From positions 1 through 48,805 of the IMG/VR virus record IMGVR_UViG_3300037245_000450: DNA of 48,805 bases. One strand, 5' to 3'. The translations under genes were made by a program, and so were the position numbers. Each line of letters opens with the position of its first letter. Position 1 is the first letter of the stretch. This document shows, piece after piece, positions 40,507 to 48,241 of this stretch. Source of the DNA: a virus. Under the pieces are notes generated by a model, which was not told the DNA's origin, searched no databases, and was given only the letters and a program-made list of their open reading frames with translations.

Positions 40507-40745
40507 TGGTCTTCACTCCTGTCAGCCTTGATCCTGTATTCAGTCCCACATGCTGAGGACTCCCCCATCACTTCATCCCAGGTGCCCAGGTCTTCCTCAC
40601 CTATGTGAGCCCACCCCACTGGGCAACCAGCATCCAGGCCAGCTGCCTTATCTGCCTCATCAATGCTGAGGTAGGTGCCCAGGTCAGTGACTGTCTCATT
40701 CTCGCGCAGTCTGCCCACAACCCTGAAAAGTTGAAAGGTGGTCAT
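40503..40745 (-). CDS. Hypothetical protein, 80 aa
   Basis: ATG in an ATGA overlap. Reads FQLFRVVGRLRENETVTDLG then YLSIDEADKAA, a beta-turn-beta pattern of small RNA/DNA-binding folds, but no family is recognised. C-terminal acidic/basic mix. Confidence 0.65.
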   Translation of the reverse strand: MTTFQLFRVVGRLRENETVTDLGTYLSIDEADKAAGLDAGCPVGWAHIGEEDLGTWDEVMGESSACGTEYRIKADRSEDQ

Positions 40746-41104
40746 GTGTGCTCCTTGAGTGGTTTATAGTGGCCAGACATATCTTGCCCAGTGGCATACT
40801 CCACTGTCTTCCAAAACACATATCTGCCAGAGGGGGTTCCCTGGCTTTCAGCCACAGCTGCTGCCAGTTTGTTAAAGCTAGAATATGTGGGGGACTGAGA
40901 GGAGGTGCTGCATTTACCGGGAGCCCCATCCCAGACTTCAGCACCACCAATTAGGAGCCTCCACCCAGGCTTCCATGAGTAGCCAGCCACCGGGGAGTCA
41001 ATGAAATGATTTCTGAGAGTGCAGAACCACTCAACACGCTCAGCAGTGAACTCCAGCCCACCCACCTCAAGGGTCCTGGCTTTTGTTTTGGTGTCTCTGA
41101 TCAT
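40742..41104 (-). CDS. Hypothetical protein, 120 aa
   Basis: ATG after AAGGGGTGCCACC. Contains VEWFCTLRNHFIDSPVAGYSW and WRLLIGGAEVWDGAPGKCSTSS, aromatic-rich beta-type sequence. Not recognised. Coupled to the next gene by ATGA. Confidence 0.68.
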   Translation of the reverse strand: MIRDTKTKARTLEVGGLEFTAERVEWFCTLRNHFIDSPVAGYSWKPGWRLLIGGAEVWDGAPGKCSTSSQSPTYSSFNKLAAAVAESQGTPSGRYVFWKTVEYATGQDMSGHYKPLKEHT

Positions 41105-41121
41105 GGTGGCACCCCTTGGCA

Positions 41122-41141
41122 GTGGGGGCCGAAGCCCCCAC
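41122..41141 (-). terminator. GC-rich hairpin with UUCG loop
   Basis: On the minus strand GTGGGGGC, TTCG, GCCCCCAC: a perfect 8-bp stem with the very stable UUCG tetraloop. It lies 8 bp past the stop of the coiled-coil gene. No T-run follows, so it may attenuate or protect RNA rather than terminate. Confidence 0.6.
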
Positions 41142-41149
41142 CAAGTTGG

Positions 41150-41521
41150 TTAGTTAAAATCACCCTCACGCAAAAACTTTTCAAAAGCTCTTCGAGATGC
41201 CTTGATGGCGCGCAGCCCTTCGGTCACTTCATCCCGAGCGGCGACCACTGCAGCAATGTGGGAGCTGATGAGGGCCACTGTTGAGTGGTAGGAACCCTCC
41301 ATGATGTCATCCTGCCCTGTCCAGTAAGTGAGAGACTTCTCAGCCCTGGCCAGGCTGGATCGATGACCCCTGAGGCTGGAGTTGAGGTGGCTGCGCTCCA
41401 CCTCCAGGTTCTCCATCACCCGATTGTACTGCCCATAGGTTGTGGCCTCTGCCAGGTCAGATCGTAGGTCAGCCATCTCAGCTTCAATGTACTGGGCATA
41501 TGTTTTTGGGAAGGTGAACAT
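41150..41521 (-). CDS. Coiled-coil protein, first gene after promoter copy 2
   Basis: 123 aa from the ATG at 41521 (CCAGGAG upstream, downstream of the promoter). Long helices throughout (EAEMADLRSDLAEATTYGQ, LEVERSHLNSSLRGHRSSLARAEKS) suggest an elongated dimer. Reading further upstream would translate the promoter repeat, which I reject. Function unknown; expected to be highly expressed early. Confidence 0.75.
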   Translation of the reverse strand: MFTFPKTYAQYIEAEMADLRSDLAEATTYGQYNRVMENLEVERSHLNSSLRGHRSSLARAEKSLTYWTGQDDIMEGSYHSTVALISSHIAAVVAARDEVTEGLRAIKASRRAFEKFLREGDFN

Positions 41522-41558
41522 TTTTTGGTACTCCTGGTTGGGGTGGGCTGTTGAGGTC

Positions 41559-41619
41559 AATATACTCCTTTGCGGCAAGGAGTAAACCCACCTGGAGGAA
41601 AAAGATGGGGCATGCCCCA
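41559..41619 (-). promoter_or_regulatory. Early promoter-operator module, copy 2
   Basis: Minus strand: TTTACT (41586-41581), 16-bp spacer, TATATT (41564-41559), with the same 20-bp near-palindrome (41564-41583). The upstream GGGGCATG block here is a perfect TGGGGCATGCCCCA palindrome (41606-41619). Transcribes the genes from 41521 leftward. The promoter and 5' leader are nearly identical to copy 3. Confidence 0.78.
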
Positions 41620-41622
41620 CTT
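41598..41622 (-). terminator. Terminator just upstream of promoter copy 2
   Basis: Reading leftward, AAAG-TGGGG, CATG loop, CCCCA followed by TCTTTTT makes a short intrinsic terminator for the 41646-42128 gene, about 12 bp before the -35 of copy 2. The same bases form the GGGGCATG block of the promoter module, so the block may serve both purposes. Confidence 0.6.
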
Positions 41623-41645
41623 TCTCCCCCTGCCCCTGGGGCAGC

Positions 41646-42128
41646 TCACTCCCCACCATACTCCATCAGGTTCCTGGCTTCATCCCTGCCCTCTTCCCAG
41701 TCATCCCCTTCAGCTAGGCCAGAGTCCACAGACCAGCTTTCCAGCTCACCAACCAGCTCCTCCATGCCTTCCACCCTGGATGTCAGCAACTCTCCTGTGG
41801 TGCCCTCCTGGAGCCCCTCAGGCATGGCATCTAAGCTCTCCTGGGCTTCCTCTCCCAGGGTGGTGAGTCGCTGCGCCCACTCTTCCACAGCACTCTCCAG
41901 GTCAGCCACCCAGGTGCCTAGGTTGCCCTCAGCAGTCCAGTCCTCAACCTCCTCCTGGATGGAGTAGAACTCACCCCAGAAGGCACTCTGGGTCAGCTGG
42001 CTCATCCTGGGTGGGTTGACTGTGTAATGCTTGCCACCAAACCTGAAGGACCACCACCAATAGGGCTGCCCCTTCTTGACTGCTGAGTTGTCCTTCCTGG
42101 CTTTCTTCACATGTGTTGCTCTTGCCAT
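41646..42128 (-). CDS. Hypothetical acidic protein, 160 aa
   Basis: Start at 42128, 2 bp after the preceding stop. A basic start (MARATHVKKARKDNSAVKKG) leads to an aromatic segment (QPYWWWSFRFGGKHYTVNPP) and then a long acidic helical part (VEDWTAEGNLG ... MEELVGELESWSVDSGL). Not recognised. Possible DNA mimic or scaffold by charge, but that is speculation. Confidence 0.68.
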   Translation of the reverse strand: MARATHVKKARKDNSAVKKGQPYWWWSFRFGGKHYTVNPPRMSQLTQSAFWGEFYSIQEEVEDWTAEGNLGTWVADLESAVEEWAQRLTTLGEEAQESLDAMPEGLQEGTTGELLTSRVEGMEELVGELESWSVDSGLAEGDDWEEGRDEARNLMEYGGE

Positions 42129-42129
42129 G

Positions 42130-42366
42130 TCAGCTCTCCTCCAAGTCTTGAGCGAATCCTGCAGCAGAGAGGCCCAGTGCATCTGCCAGTGTCTTGGCTG
42201 TTGCCAGGTGCTGCTCCTCTCTGGTTCGCCAGGCAGTCCTCCCTCTCTGTGTGATGCCTGGCTTTCTGATGTGCACCCTGGACAGCTTGGCCCAGTGCAG
42301 GTGGTGCAGGTAGAGCCTCTTGACCTCACCCACAATCTTCTTGTCTGCCCAGGTGGTCTCAACCAT
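42130..42366 (-). CDS. Hypothetical basic protein, 78 aa
   Basis: GAGGGAGACAGAGA precedes the start. Basic and helical (DKKIVGEVKRLYLHHLHWAK ... PGITQRGRTAWRTREEQH), with a C-terminal segment TLADALGLSAAGFAQDLEES that could be a helix-turn-helix. A DNA-binding role is possible and it is a second candidate for the regulator of the promoter modules. Confidence 0.65.
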   Translation of the reverse strand: MVETTWADKKIVGEVKRLYLHHLHWAKLSRVHIRKPGITQRGRTAWRTREEQHLATAKTLADALGLSAAGFAQDLEES

Positions 42367-42412
42367 TCTCTGTCTCCCTCTTCATGGCTGGGTCATCCAG
42401 CCTGGTTGGTGT

Positions 42413-42715
42413 TTAGCCTTCTTGAGACCGTTTCTCAGCAGCTGCCCACTCATGATCCTCATGGGACAACCACACAATGACAGTGCCACCAACATCCATC
42501 TGGAGAAATCTGATGGTGTCAACTTGCTTCCACCCTTCACCATCCCAGGTCTCCATGCTCCTGGCATAACCTTCCGCAACATCAGCACTGTTGCACTGGT
42601 GCCAGGTGGATTCTTGTGGGTAATCAATGTGGACTGCAGTGGCACCACCCAGAGCTGCCAGAGCTTCAGCAAATGCCACAGACTCCATCTTCCTCTTGTC
42701 AGCTTCTTTGCTCAT
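42413..42715 (-). CDS. Hypothetical protein, first gene after promoter copy 3
   Basis: 100 aa from the ATG at 42715 with CCAAGGAGCAC upstream. Beta/alpha mix (VAFAEALAALGGATAVHIDY ... GGTVIVWLSHEDHEW). Not recognised. A reading frame extending through the promoter repeat is rejected as a start. Expected early gene. Confidence 0.72.
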   Translation of the reverse strand: MSKEADKRKMESVAFAEALAALGGATAVHIDYPQESTWHQCNSADVAEGYARSMETWDGEGWKQVDTIRFLQMDVGGTVIVWLSHEDHEWAAAEKRSQEG

Positions 42716-42752
42716 TTTTTGTGCTCCTTGGCTGGGGTGGGCTGTTGAGGTC

Positions 42753-42811
42753 AATATACTCCTTTGCGGCAAGGAGTAAAGGGAACTGGAGAAAATAGTT
42801 GGTCATGCCCC
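42753..42811 (-). promoter_or_regulatory. Early promoter-operator module, copy 3
   Basis: Minus strand: TTTACT (42780-42775), 16-bp spacer, TATATT (42758-42753), near-palindrome at 42758-42777, upstream GGGGCATGACC block starting at 42811. It shares the downstream leader with copy 2 almost base for base. It lies in the divergent region facing the 42917 gene, whose own promoter I cannot identify between 42812 and 42916. Confidence 0.78.
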
Positions 42812-42916
42812 ATTTAGGTGCCAGGCTCACCAGGCTCAACCTTTGGCCTGGACAGCCGATGTGCCTCTGTGTACCGTTCGCGGCTGAAGTGAAAACAACC
42901 AACGTCTGAGGAGACA

Positions 42917-43363
42917 ATGAGTATGAGTATGGAAGACGAGATCAAGACCCTAGCAGCAAGCGTGACATCCCTGGCTGAGGCCACAGTCATCCTGGCTGAG
43001 ACAGCAGCCACCCTGGCTGGAGCCACCATCTCTGGTGAGCCTGGTGGAGAGGAAGACCTGGGTGGCACCACTGCCAAGACCACCAAGAAGAAAGCTGCCA
43101 AGAAAAAGGCCTCCCGCAAGAAGGCAGCAGCAGCCACTGAGCCTGATGACCTGGCTGACCTGCTGGGTGACCCTGACCTGCCCAGTGATAAGACCATCGA
43201 CGATGTGCGGCAGGCCATGCTTTCCTACTTGGAAGGTGGCACCCAGAAGGATGCCCGAGCCATCCTCAAGAAGCTCAAGGCAACCAAGTTGGGTGAGCTG
43301 GCTGAGGATATGTATGGTGCAGCTGTGTCAGCCTTTGAGCTGGCCAAGGAAGCTCTGGGCTAA
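42917..43363 (+). CDS. Lys/Ala-rich DNA-binding-like protein, 148 aa
   Basis: First gene of the rightward replication operon, start after GAGGAGACA. Helical Ala-rich N-terminus (LAASVTSLAEATVILAETAA), a lysine/alanine/arginine tract (KKKAAKKKASRKKAAAA, about 57-73), and a globular C-terminal part (LEGGTQKDARAILKKLKATKLGELAEDM in two helices). The tract resembles histone H1 tails and the 17501-17992 protein. DNA binding is inferred. Stop and next start overlap (TAATG). Confidence 0.72.
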   Translation: MSMSMEDEIKTLAASVTSLAEATVILAETAATLAGATISGEPGGEEDLGGTTAKTTKKKAAKKKASRKKAAAATEPDDLADLLGDPDLPSDKTIDDVRQAMLSYLEGGTQKDARAILKKLKATKLGELAEDMYGAAVSAFELAKEALG

Positions 43364-44625
43364 TGGGTCAGCATGCCAGGCTGTCCCCCTCTGCAGCTGA
43401 AAGGTGGATGAACTGCCCAGCATCAGTTCCCCTCCTGGAGGCTTTGGGTGAGGAGGAAACATCACCCTATGCAGAGGAGGGGACAGCAGCCCATTGCCTG
43501 GGTGAGCTGTGCTTGAACACTGGTAGATTGCCAGAAGAGTTCCTGGGGCTGCTCTTTGATGAGGCCCCCAACTACCCAGTCAGCCAGGACATGGCTGACC
43601 ATGTTTCATTCTACCTGGACTATGTGCAGGAGCAGAAGGGTGATCATGGGCTGATCCTGGTGGAGGCCAGGCTGGAGCTGTTCTATTCATTTGGAGAGCA
43701 TGGCACCAGTGATGTGGTCATCATCAAGCCTGATGGCACCCTGGTGGTCATTGACCTCAAGTATGGAAAAGGGGTCAAGGTCAGTGCCCCCAATAACCCC
43801 CAGCTGAGAATCTATGCTGGGTGTGCCTGGGGTGCATACCATGAGTTGGAAATCACCAAGGTGGAGACTCACATTGTGCAGCCCAGGCTGAATCATGTGT
43901 CTGATGAGGAGCTGAGCTTGGAGGAGCTGTCAGCATTCATGGACACAGTGCACACTGCCAAGCAGGTGGTGGACAAGCCTGATGCACCCTTTGGCCCCAC
44001 TGAGAAGGGCTGCATGTGGTGCATCAAAAGACTGAAGCACTGTGATGCCCAGACAGAGTTCTGTATGGGCATCATGCTGGTGGACTTTGATGACCTGGAT
44101 GCTGGTGAGATGCCAGCAACCAGTGAGTCCATGGGGCTGGATCAGATTGCCCTGGTAGTGGAGCACACTGGCCTCATCAAGTTGTGGCTCAACTCCATCC
44201 AGGCATATGTGATGTCCAGGCTGGAGTCTGGGGAAGGGTTCCCCAACAAGAAACTGGTGGCAGGCAAGTCCAACAGGAAATGGCTGGATGAAGCTGCTGC
44301 CATGAAGATGCTGCGCAAATGGTTCCTCAAGAGGGAGGTGGTAACTGAAAAGATAATCTCTGCACCACAGGCCATCAATCTGGCCAAGAAGAAACTTTCC
44401 AAAGGTCAGCAAGCTCAGCTGCAGGCCATGGTGGTCAAGCCCCAGGGCAGCCCCACCATTGCAGATGAAGACGACCCCAGGAAGGCACTGCCAAGCATCC
44501 AGGAGCAAGTTGAAGACATGGATGACTTGGATGAGCTGCTCAACACATCTACTGGTGATGATGAGTTTGATGGTGAGCCTGGTGGGCTTCACCATCCTGA
44601 GGAATGTGACCTGTTGGACATGTGA
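43363..44625 (+). CDS. DUF2800 protein (PD-(D/E)XK nuclease, Cas4/RecB-like)
   Basis: A 420-aa protein with the DUF2800 pattern: LSPSAAERWMNCPASVPLLE, SPYAEEGTAAHCLGELCL, then the nuclease core GTSDVVIIKPDGTLVVIDLKYGKG split at its strands (D...VIDLKYG, with the catalytic D and K) and NPQLRIYAGCAWGAY. Four Cys later (GCMWCIKRLKHC...) may bind an Fe-S cluster. In phage replication modules it is next to DUF2815, as here, probably processing DNA ends for recombination. Confidence 0.88.
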   Translation: MGQHARLSPSAAERWMNCPASVPLLEALGEEETSPYAEEGTAAHCLGELCLNTGRLPEEFLGLLFDEAPNYPVSQDMADHVSFYLDYVQEQKGDHGLILVEARLELFYSFGEHGTSDVVIIKPDGTLVVIDLKYGKGVKVSAPNNPQLRIYAGCAWGAYHELEITKVETHIVQPRLNHVSDEELSLEELSAFMDTVHTAKQVVDKPDAPFGPTEKGCMWCIKRLKHCDAQTEFCMGIMLVDFDDLDAGEMPATSESMGLDQIALVVEHTGLIKLWLNSIQAYVMSRLESGEGFPNKKLVAGKSNRKWLDEAAAMKMLRKWFLKREVVTEKIISAPQAINLAKKKLSKGQQAQLQAMVVKPQGSPTIADEDDPRKALPSIQEQVEDMDDLDELLNTSTGDDEFDGEPGGLHHPEECDLLDM

Positions 44626-44638
44626 CTCAACAAAATAA

Positions 44639-44676
44639 GTGAATGAAAAATCTGTGAATAAGGAAATATGTGAATA
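44639..44676. repeat. Three GTGAAT direct repeats before the ssDNA-binding gene
   Basis: GTGAATG at 44639, GTGAATA at 44654 and GTGAATA at 44670 (first bases), spacing 15 and 16 bp, in an unusually AT-rich 45-bp gap. May be a protein-binding site or chance; the last copy overlaps the start region. Confidence 0.45.
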
Positions 44677-45335
44677 TGGAAATTAAAAAAGGTTCGCTCA
44701 CTGATGAGCAAGTCGCAAAGGTGCAGCACCTCAAGCTCACCAATGTGGTGCTCAGCTTCCCTGATGCACTCTTTGTGGCCAAGGCCACAGCTGGCAGTGA
44801 TGGAGCCCCTGGCAAGCCCAGGTTTGGCTGCACCTTCTTGCTGGACCCTGAAGACCCTGCCCATGCAAAGCAGATTGCTGACATTGAGAAGCGCATCAAG
44901 ATTCTGGCCATGAATGAATTTGGGCGCGTGCCCCCTGATCTCAAGCTGTTCTTTAAGGATGGAGACCTCAAGGAGTATGAAGGATACCCTGGGCACATGT
45001 ATGTGTCTGCCAACAGCCCTGGTGACAAGCCTGGCCCCAAGGTTGTTGACCGGAACCCCAAGGTGATCCTGGAGCCTGACACTGACAAAATCTATGGGGG
45101 AGTTGTGGTCAATGGACTGCTCAGCCTGTGGGTTCAGGATGGTGTCAAGAATCCCACCTGGGGGAAGGGCATCTATGCTCAGCTGAAGCTGGTGCAGTAT
45201 GTGGAGCATGGTGAGGCCTTTGGTGCTGCACAGCCTGACCCTGAGGAGGAGTTTGAGGACCTCGGTGAGGAAGAGTTGGGTATGTTCGATGAAGAGGAAG
45301 AGGGTGCTGATGACCTGGGTGGCTTGCTTGATTAA
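44676..45335 (+). CDS. DUF2815 ssDNA-binding protein
   Basis: 219 aa from the ATG at 44676 (a GTG at 44670 is also possible; AAGGAA upstream). DUF2815 pattern: VVLSFPDALFVAKA, GKPRFGCTFLLDPEDP, VVDRNPKVILEPDTDKIYGGVVVNG in two strands, and an acidic C-terminal tail (EEEFEDLGEEELGMFDEEEE) typical of OB-fold ssDNA-binding proteins such as T7 gp2.5. It would coat single strands at the fork and recruit partners through the tail. Confidence 0.88.
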   Translation: MEIKKGSLTDEQVAKVQHLKLTNVVLSFPDALFVAKATAGSDGAPGKPRFGCTFLLDPEDPAHAKQIADIEKRIKILAMNEFGRVPPDLKLFFKDGDLKEYEGYPGHMYVSANSPGDKPGPKVVDRNPKVILEPDTDKIYGGVVVNGLLSLWVQDGVKNPTWGKGIYAQLKLVQYVEHGEAFGAAQPDPEEEFEDLGEEELGMFDEEEEGADDLGGLLD

Positions 45336-45359
45336 GCTGAGCCACTGAGGTGATCAACT

Positions 45360-45395
45360 GGGGTGTAGGTGTGCAAGGCACCTGCACCCCTTTCT
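45360..45395 (+). terminator. Terminator/attenuator after the ssDNA-binding gene
   Basis: GGGGTGTAGGTG (45360-45371) pairs with CACCTGCACCCC (45379-45390), 12 bp including one G-T pair, 7-nt loop, followed by TTTCT. Because downstream genes continue the operon, partial termination to keep the ssDNA-binding protein in excess is likely. Confidence 0.7.
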
Positions 45396-45413
45396 ACATG
45401 AAGGAGACAAGCC

Positions 45414-45731
45414 ATGCCTGACACCACCAAGACCATTGAGCCAGTCACCCGATTCTTCCACCATGTGGACATCACTGATGATGGCCATTGGATCTGGACA
45501 GGCAACACCACTGACACTCACCCCAGGTTCTGGGTCAGCAGGGACTTCACCCAGCATGCAGCCAGGTTCATTTTTGGTGTGTTCCACAAGGTGGACTCCA
45601 TAGGGCTTGGCCCATTCCAGAGGCTCTGTGGTGTGCCCCTGTGTGTGCATCCAGAGCACAACAAGCCCTCCACCTGGGAGGTCATCAACAACAGCCCCAA
45701 GAAGGCTGACTGGAGACAAGGGCATGAGTGA
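45414..45731 (+). CDS. HNH-endonuclease-like protein, 105 aa
   Basis: Start after GAAGGAGACAAGCC. The pattern GHWIWTGNT..., ...FTQHAARFIFGVFHK..., LCGVPLCVHPEHNKPSTW resembles HNH_3-type nucleases (WxWtG, then the CxxxxCvxPxHl loop). The first histidine pair typical of active members is not certain, so it may be degenerate. It lies inside the replication operon, where free-standing HNH proteins are common. Confidence 0.65.
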   Translation: MPDTTKTIEPVTRFFHHVDITDDGHWIWTGNTTDTHPRFWVSRDFTQHAARFIFGVFHKVDSIGLGPFQRLCGVPLCVHPEHNKPSTWEVINNSPKKADWRQGHE

Positions 45732-45927
45732 CAGGGCAAGGCTCACCAAGCTCACTGGTGATGTGTGGTGTGATTATGAGGGTGGTTTGCACAGAGACAC
45801 TCCAGACCCTTACAACTATGGGCCTGATGGATACACAGACCCCATCACATACAAGCTGTTGGACCACTGCCCAGGACCTCACAGGCATGTGTATGTCTAT
45901 GCCAAACCCAGTGAAGGGCAGATGTGA
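45724..45927 (+). CDS. Hypothetical protein, 67 aa
   Basis: Start at 45724, overlapping the preceding stop by 8 bp. Tyr/Asp/His-rich (DVWCDYEGGLHRDTPDPYNYGPDG, with a turn). Not recognised. Ends in the overlap with the polymerase start. Acidic and polar; possibly a polymerase accessory by position only. Confidence 0.6.
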   Translation: MSDRARLTKLTGDVWCDYEGGLHRDTPDPYNYGPDGYTDPITYKLLDHCPGPHRHVYVYAKPSEGQM

Positions 45928-47936
45928 ACACTCAACAGATTCTCCACCTGGACTATGAGACCTTCAACAATCTCAGTGTGAAAGATGTGGGTGCCTTCAG
46001 GTATGCCCAGGACCCCTCTGCTGAAGTGATCCTGGTGGGCTGGGCCTTGGATGATGAGCCAGTTGAAGTGTGGGAGCCAAGGCTTGGCCCACCACCCAGG
46101 AAGCTGGTCAAGGCATACAACAACAAGAAGGTGAGGGTGTCAGCCCACAATGCTGGCTTTGAGAAGTGCATCACTGAGGGTGTGCTCATCCCTCAGTTGG
46201 ATGTCATCCCCTTTGGTGGGCCATGTGTCATCACAGCACCCACCCTGGATAGGTATGTGTGCACAGCTGCCTTGGCTGCCTCCATGTGTCTGCCCAGGAA
46301 GCTGTCCCACCTGGCAGGTGCCATTGGCTTGGAAGAGAAGAAGGACACCAGAGGCCTAGCCCTCATCCGAAAGTTCTGCATGCCACAGAAGGATGGCACC
46401 CGAGTCATGCCCCAGGATGACCCTGAAGCCTGGGCAGAGTTCATTGAATACTGCAGGCAGGATGTGGTGGTGGAGCGCCAGGTGCACCACAAGCTCAAAC
46501 GGTTTGCCCTCAGTGAGTATGAGGAGCTGGTGTGGAGACTAGACCATGAGATGAATGCCAGGGGCATCCCCATGGACATGGACATTGTGCACCACATGAG
46601 TGACCTGGTGAGTGTGTGGTCAGAGGAGCTGCAGGGGCAGGCCATCCTCCTCACTGATGGTCTCAAGACCACACAGAATGACAAGCTGAGAGTGTGGCTG
46701 GCAGACAATGGCTGCCCACTGCCCAACCTGCAGAGACAGACCATTGAGCACACACTGAGAGACAAGGTGCTGACCCCTGTTGCCAAGAGGGTGCTGGAAA
46801 TCAGGCTCAGCCTGGCCAGGTCCTCTGTCAGCAAGCTCAAAGCAGTCATCAGGTGTGTTGGTGAGGATGGAAGGGTGAGAGGCACCCTACTCTACTGTGG
46901 AGCTGAGAGGACATGGAGGTGGAGTGGCAAGCTGACCCAGCCTCACAACTACCCAAGACCAGCCAAGGGTCTGGAGCTTGAGGACATTGCCCATGCCATT
47001 GAGATGATCCAGGCTGAGTGTGGTGTGTATGAGTTAGCAGAGATGGGTGACCCCATGGCTGTCATGTCTTCATGCCTCAGAGGCACCATCTGTGCTCCCC
47101 CAGGCAGGGAGCTGTTGGTGGCTGACTACTCTGCCATTGAGGCCAGGGTGCTGTGTTGGTTGGCTGGCCAGGATGACATTGTTGCCTTGTTCCACCAGGG
47201 GCTGGATGTTTACATCACCATGGCTGCTGAAATCTATGGGATAGCCAAGGCAGCTGTCACCAAGGACCAGAGATGGATTGGCAAGCAGACTGTCCTGGGC
47301 TGTGGGTACCAGATGGGGGTGGCCACCTTCATTGCCAACCTGTTCAAAATGGATGTCATCATCACTGGTGAGCTGGCATCCAAGTGTGTCAAAGGGTACA
47401 GGAAAAAGTTTAGCAAGGTGAAGGAGCTGTGGGGCACCCTGGGTGGTGCTGCCATCAGTGTGGTCCAGGGTGGTGGTGCTGTCTCAGTGTGTGATGGCAA
47501 AGTCAGGTTCAGCATGGGCTCCAACTTTTTATATGTGAGGCTCCCATCAGGCAGGAAGCTCTCATATTACAGACCCAAGCTGGAGATGGTGCAGCCTGGC
47601 TACAGTGATGACCCTGAGGACAAGGTGCTTGCTGTGACCTACCTGGGCATTGGGAAGAGTGGCAGGCTGATCAGGGAGAGCACCTATGGTGGCAAATGGG
47701 CTGAGAACATTGTGCAGGCTATCTCCAGGGACTTGATGGCCAATGGCATGCTCACTGCTGACCTGCTTGGCTATCAGCTCATAACCACCATCCATGATGA
47801 GTTGATTGCAGAGGCCAAGAAGGGTGCAGAGAGCCTGGCCAAATTTATTGAAGCTATATGCCTGAAGCCCAGGTGGGGGGAAAGTATCCCCCTGACTGCT
47901 GAGGGCTACGTGGAAGAGAGATGGAGGAAAGACTGA
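45924..47936 (+). CDS. DNA polymerase, family A, with 3'-5' exonuclease
   Basis: A 670-aa replicative polymerase. Start GTG at 45924 overlapping the previous stop. Exonuclease: LHLDYETF (D10, E12), SAHNAGFE and EYCRQDV. Polymerase: motif A LLVADYSAIEAR (D401), motif B region KAAVTKDQRWIGKQT...GCGYQMG, motif C TTIHDELI (H624-D625-E626). Like other phage Pol A enzymes it lacks the 5' nuclease. The stretch 46502-47908 of this gene contains no CpG that I can find, and arginine is coded by AGG/AGA almost throughout. Confidence 0.95.
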   Translation: MNTQQILHLDYETFNNLSVKDVGAFRYAQDPSAEVILVGWALDDEPVEVWEPRLGPPPRKLVKAYNNKKVRVSAHNAGFEKCITEGVLIPQLDVIPFGGPCVITAPTLDRYVCTAALAASMCLPRKLSHLAGAIGLEEKKDTRGLALIRKFCMPQKDGTRVMPQDDPEAWAEFIEYCRQDVVVERQVHHKLKRFALSEYEELVWRLDHEMNARGIPMDMDIVHHMSDLVSVWSEELQGQAILLTDGLKTTQNDKLRVWLADNGCPLPNLQRQTIEHTLRDKVLTPVAKRVLEIRLSLARSSVSKLKAVIRCVGEDGRVRGTLLYCGAERTWRWSGKLTQPHNYPRPAKGLELEDIAHAIEMIQAECGVYELAEMGDPMAVMSSCLRGTICAPPGRELLVADYSAIEARVLCWLAGQDDIVALFHQGLDVYITMAAEIYGIAKAAVTKDQRWIGKQTVLGCGYQMGVATFIANLFKMDVIITGELASKCVKGYRKKFSKVKELWGTLGGAAISVVQGGGAVSVCDGKVRFSMGSNFLYVRLPSGRKLSYYRPKLEMVQPGYSDDPEDKVLAVTYLGIGKSGRLIRESTYGGKWAENIVQAISRDLMANGMLTADLLGYQLITTIHDELIAEAKKGAESLAKFIEAICLKPRWGESIPLTAEGYVEERWRKD

Positions 47937-48241
47937 TGGAGTTGCGATATGAAGTTGTGACCAGCAAGAGAGACCCAAAGAACTACAAGCTGATGGGGTT
48001 CCTGGGTGGCTACAAGGTCACCAAGAAGGACCTGGTGATGGTTGCCCCTGTGTTGGGGAACTGGATGCGCTGCAATAACTTCCTGAAGGGTTCAGGCAGC
48101 CTGGAGGTGTGTGCCAAACTCCTCATCATTGAATCCAACAACAGGGCCAGGCTCCACATGCTGGTGAGGCTCAAGCGAAAGTTTGATGTGTACCGAAAAG
48201 GGGCAGAAGCCCGTGAGGTGGCCAGGTTCTCCCTTGCTTGA
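47936..48241 (+). CDS. Hypothetical basic protein, 101 aa
   Basis: ATG at 47936 in a TGATG overlap with the polymerase stop, GGAGG upstream. Basic (YKVTKKDLVMVAPVLGNW ... ARLHMLVRLKRKFDVYRKG), helical, no recognised family. Likely nucleic-acid-binding partner in the replication operon. The VRR-NUC gene overlaps its end. Confidence 0.68.
   Translation: MELRYEVVTSKRDPKNYKLMGFLGGYKVTKKDLVMVAPVLGNWMRCNNFLKGSGSLEVCAKLLIIESNNRARLHMLVRLKRKFDVYRKGAEAREVARFSLA

Noticed and set aside
41521-41659. N-terminal extension of the 41150-41521 gene
   Set aside because: It would translate the promoter-operator repeat; the same peptide-like string appears at copy 3 only because the DNA repeat is shared. The ATG at 41521 has its own ribosome binding site after the promoter.
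42715-42772. N-terminal extension of the 42413-42715 gene
   Set aside because: Same reason: it starts inside the operator of promoter copy 3.
42812-42916. A fourth copy of the promoter module driving the rightward replication operon
   Set aside because: Neither the 20-bp palindrome nor good -35/-10 hexamers can be found there; only weak matches such as TTGGCC with TCTGTG.
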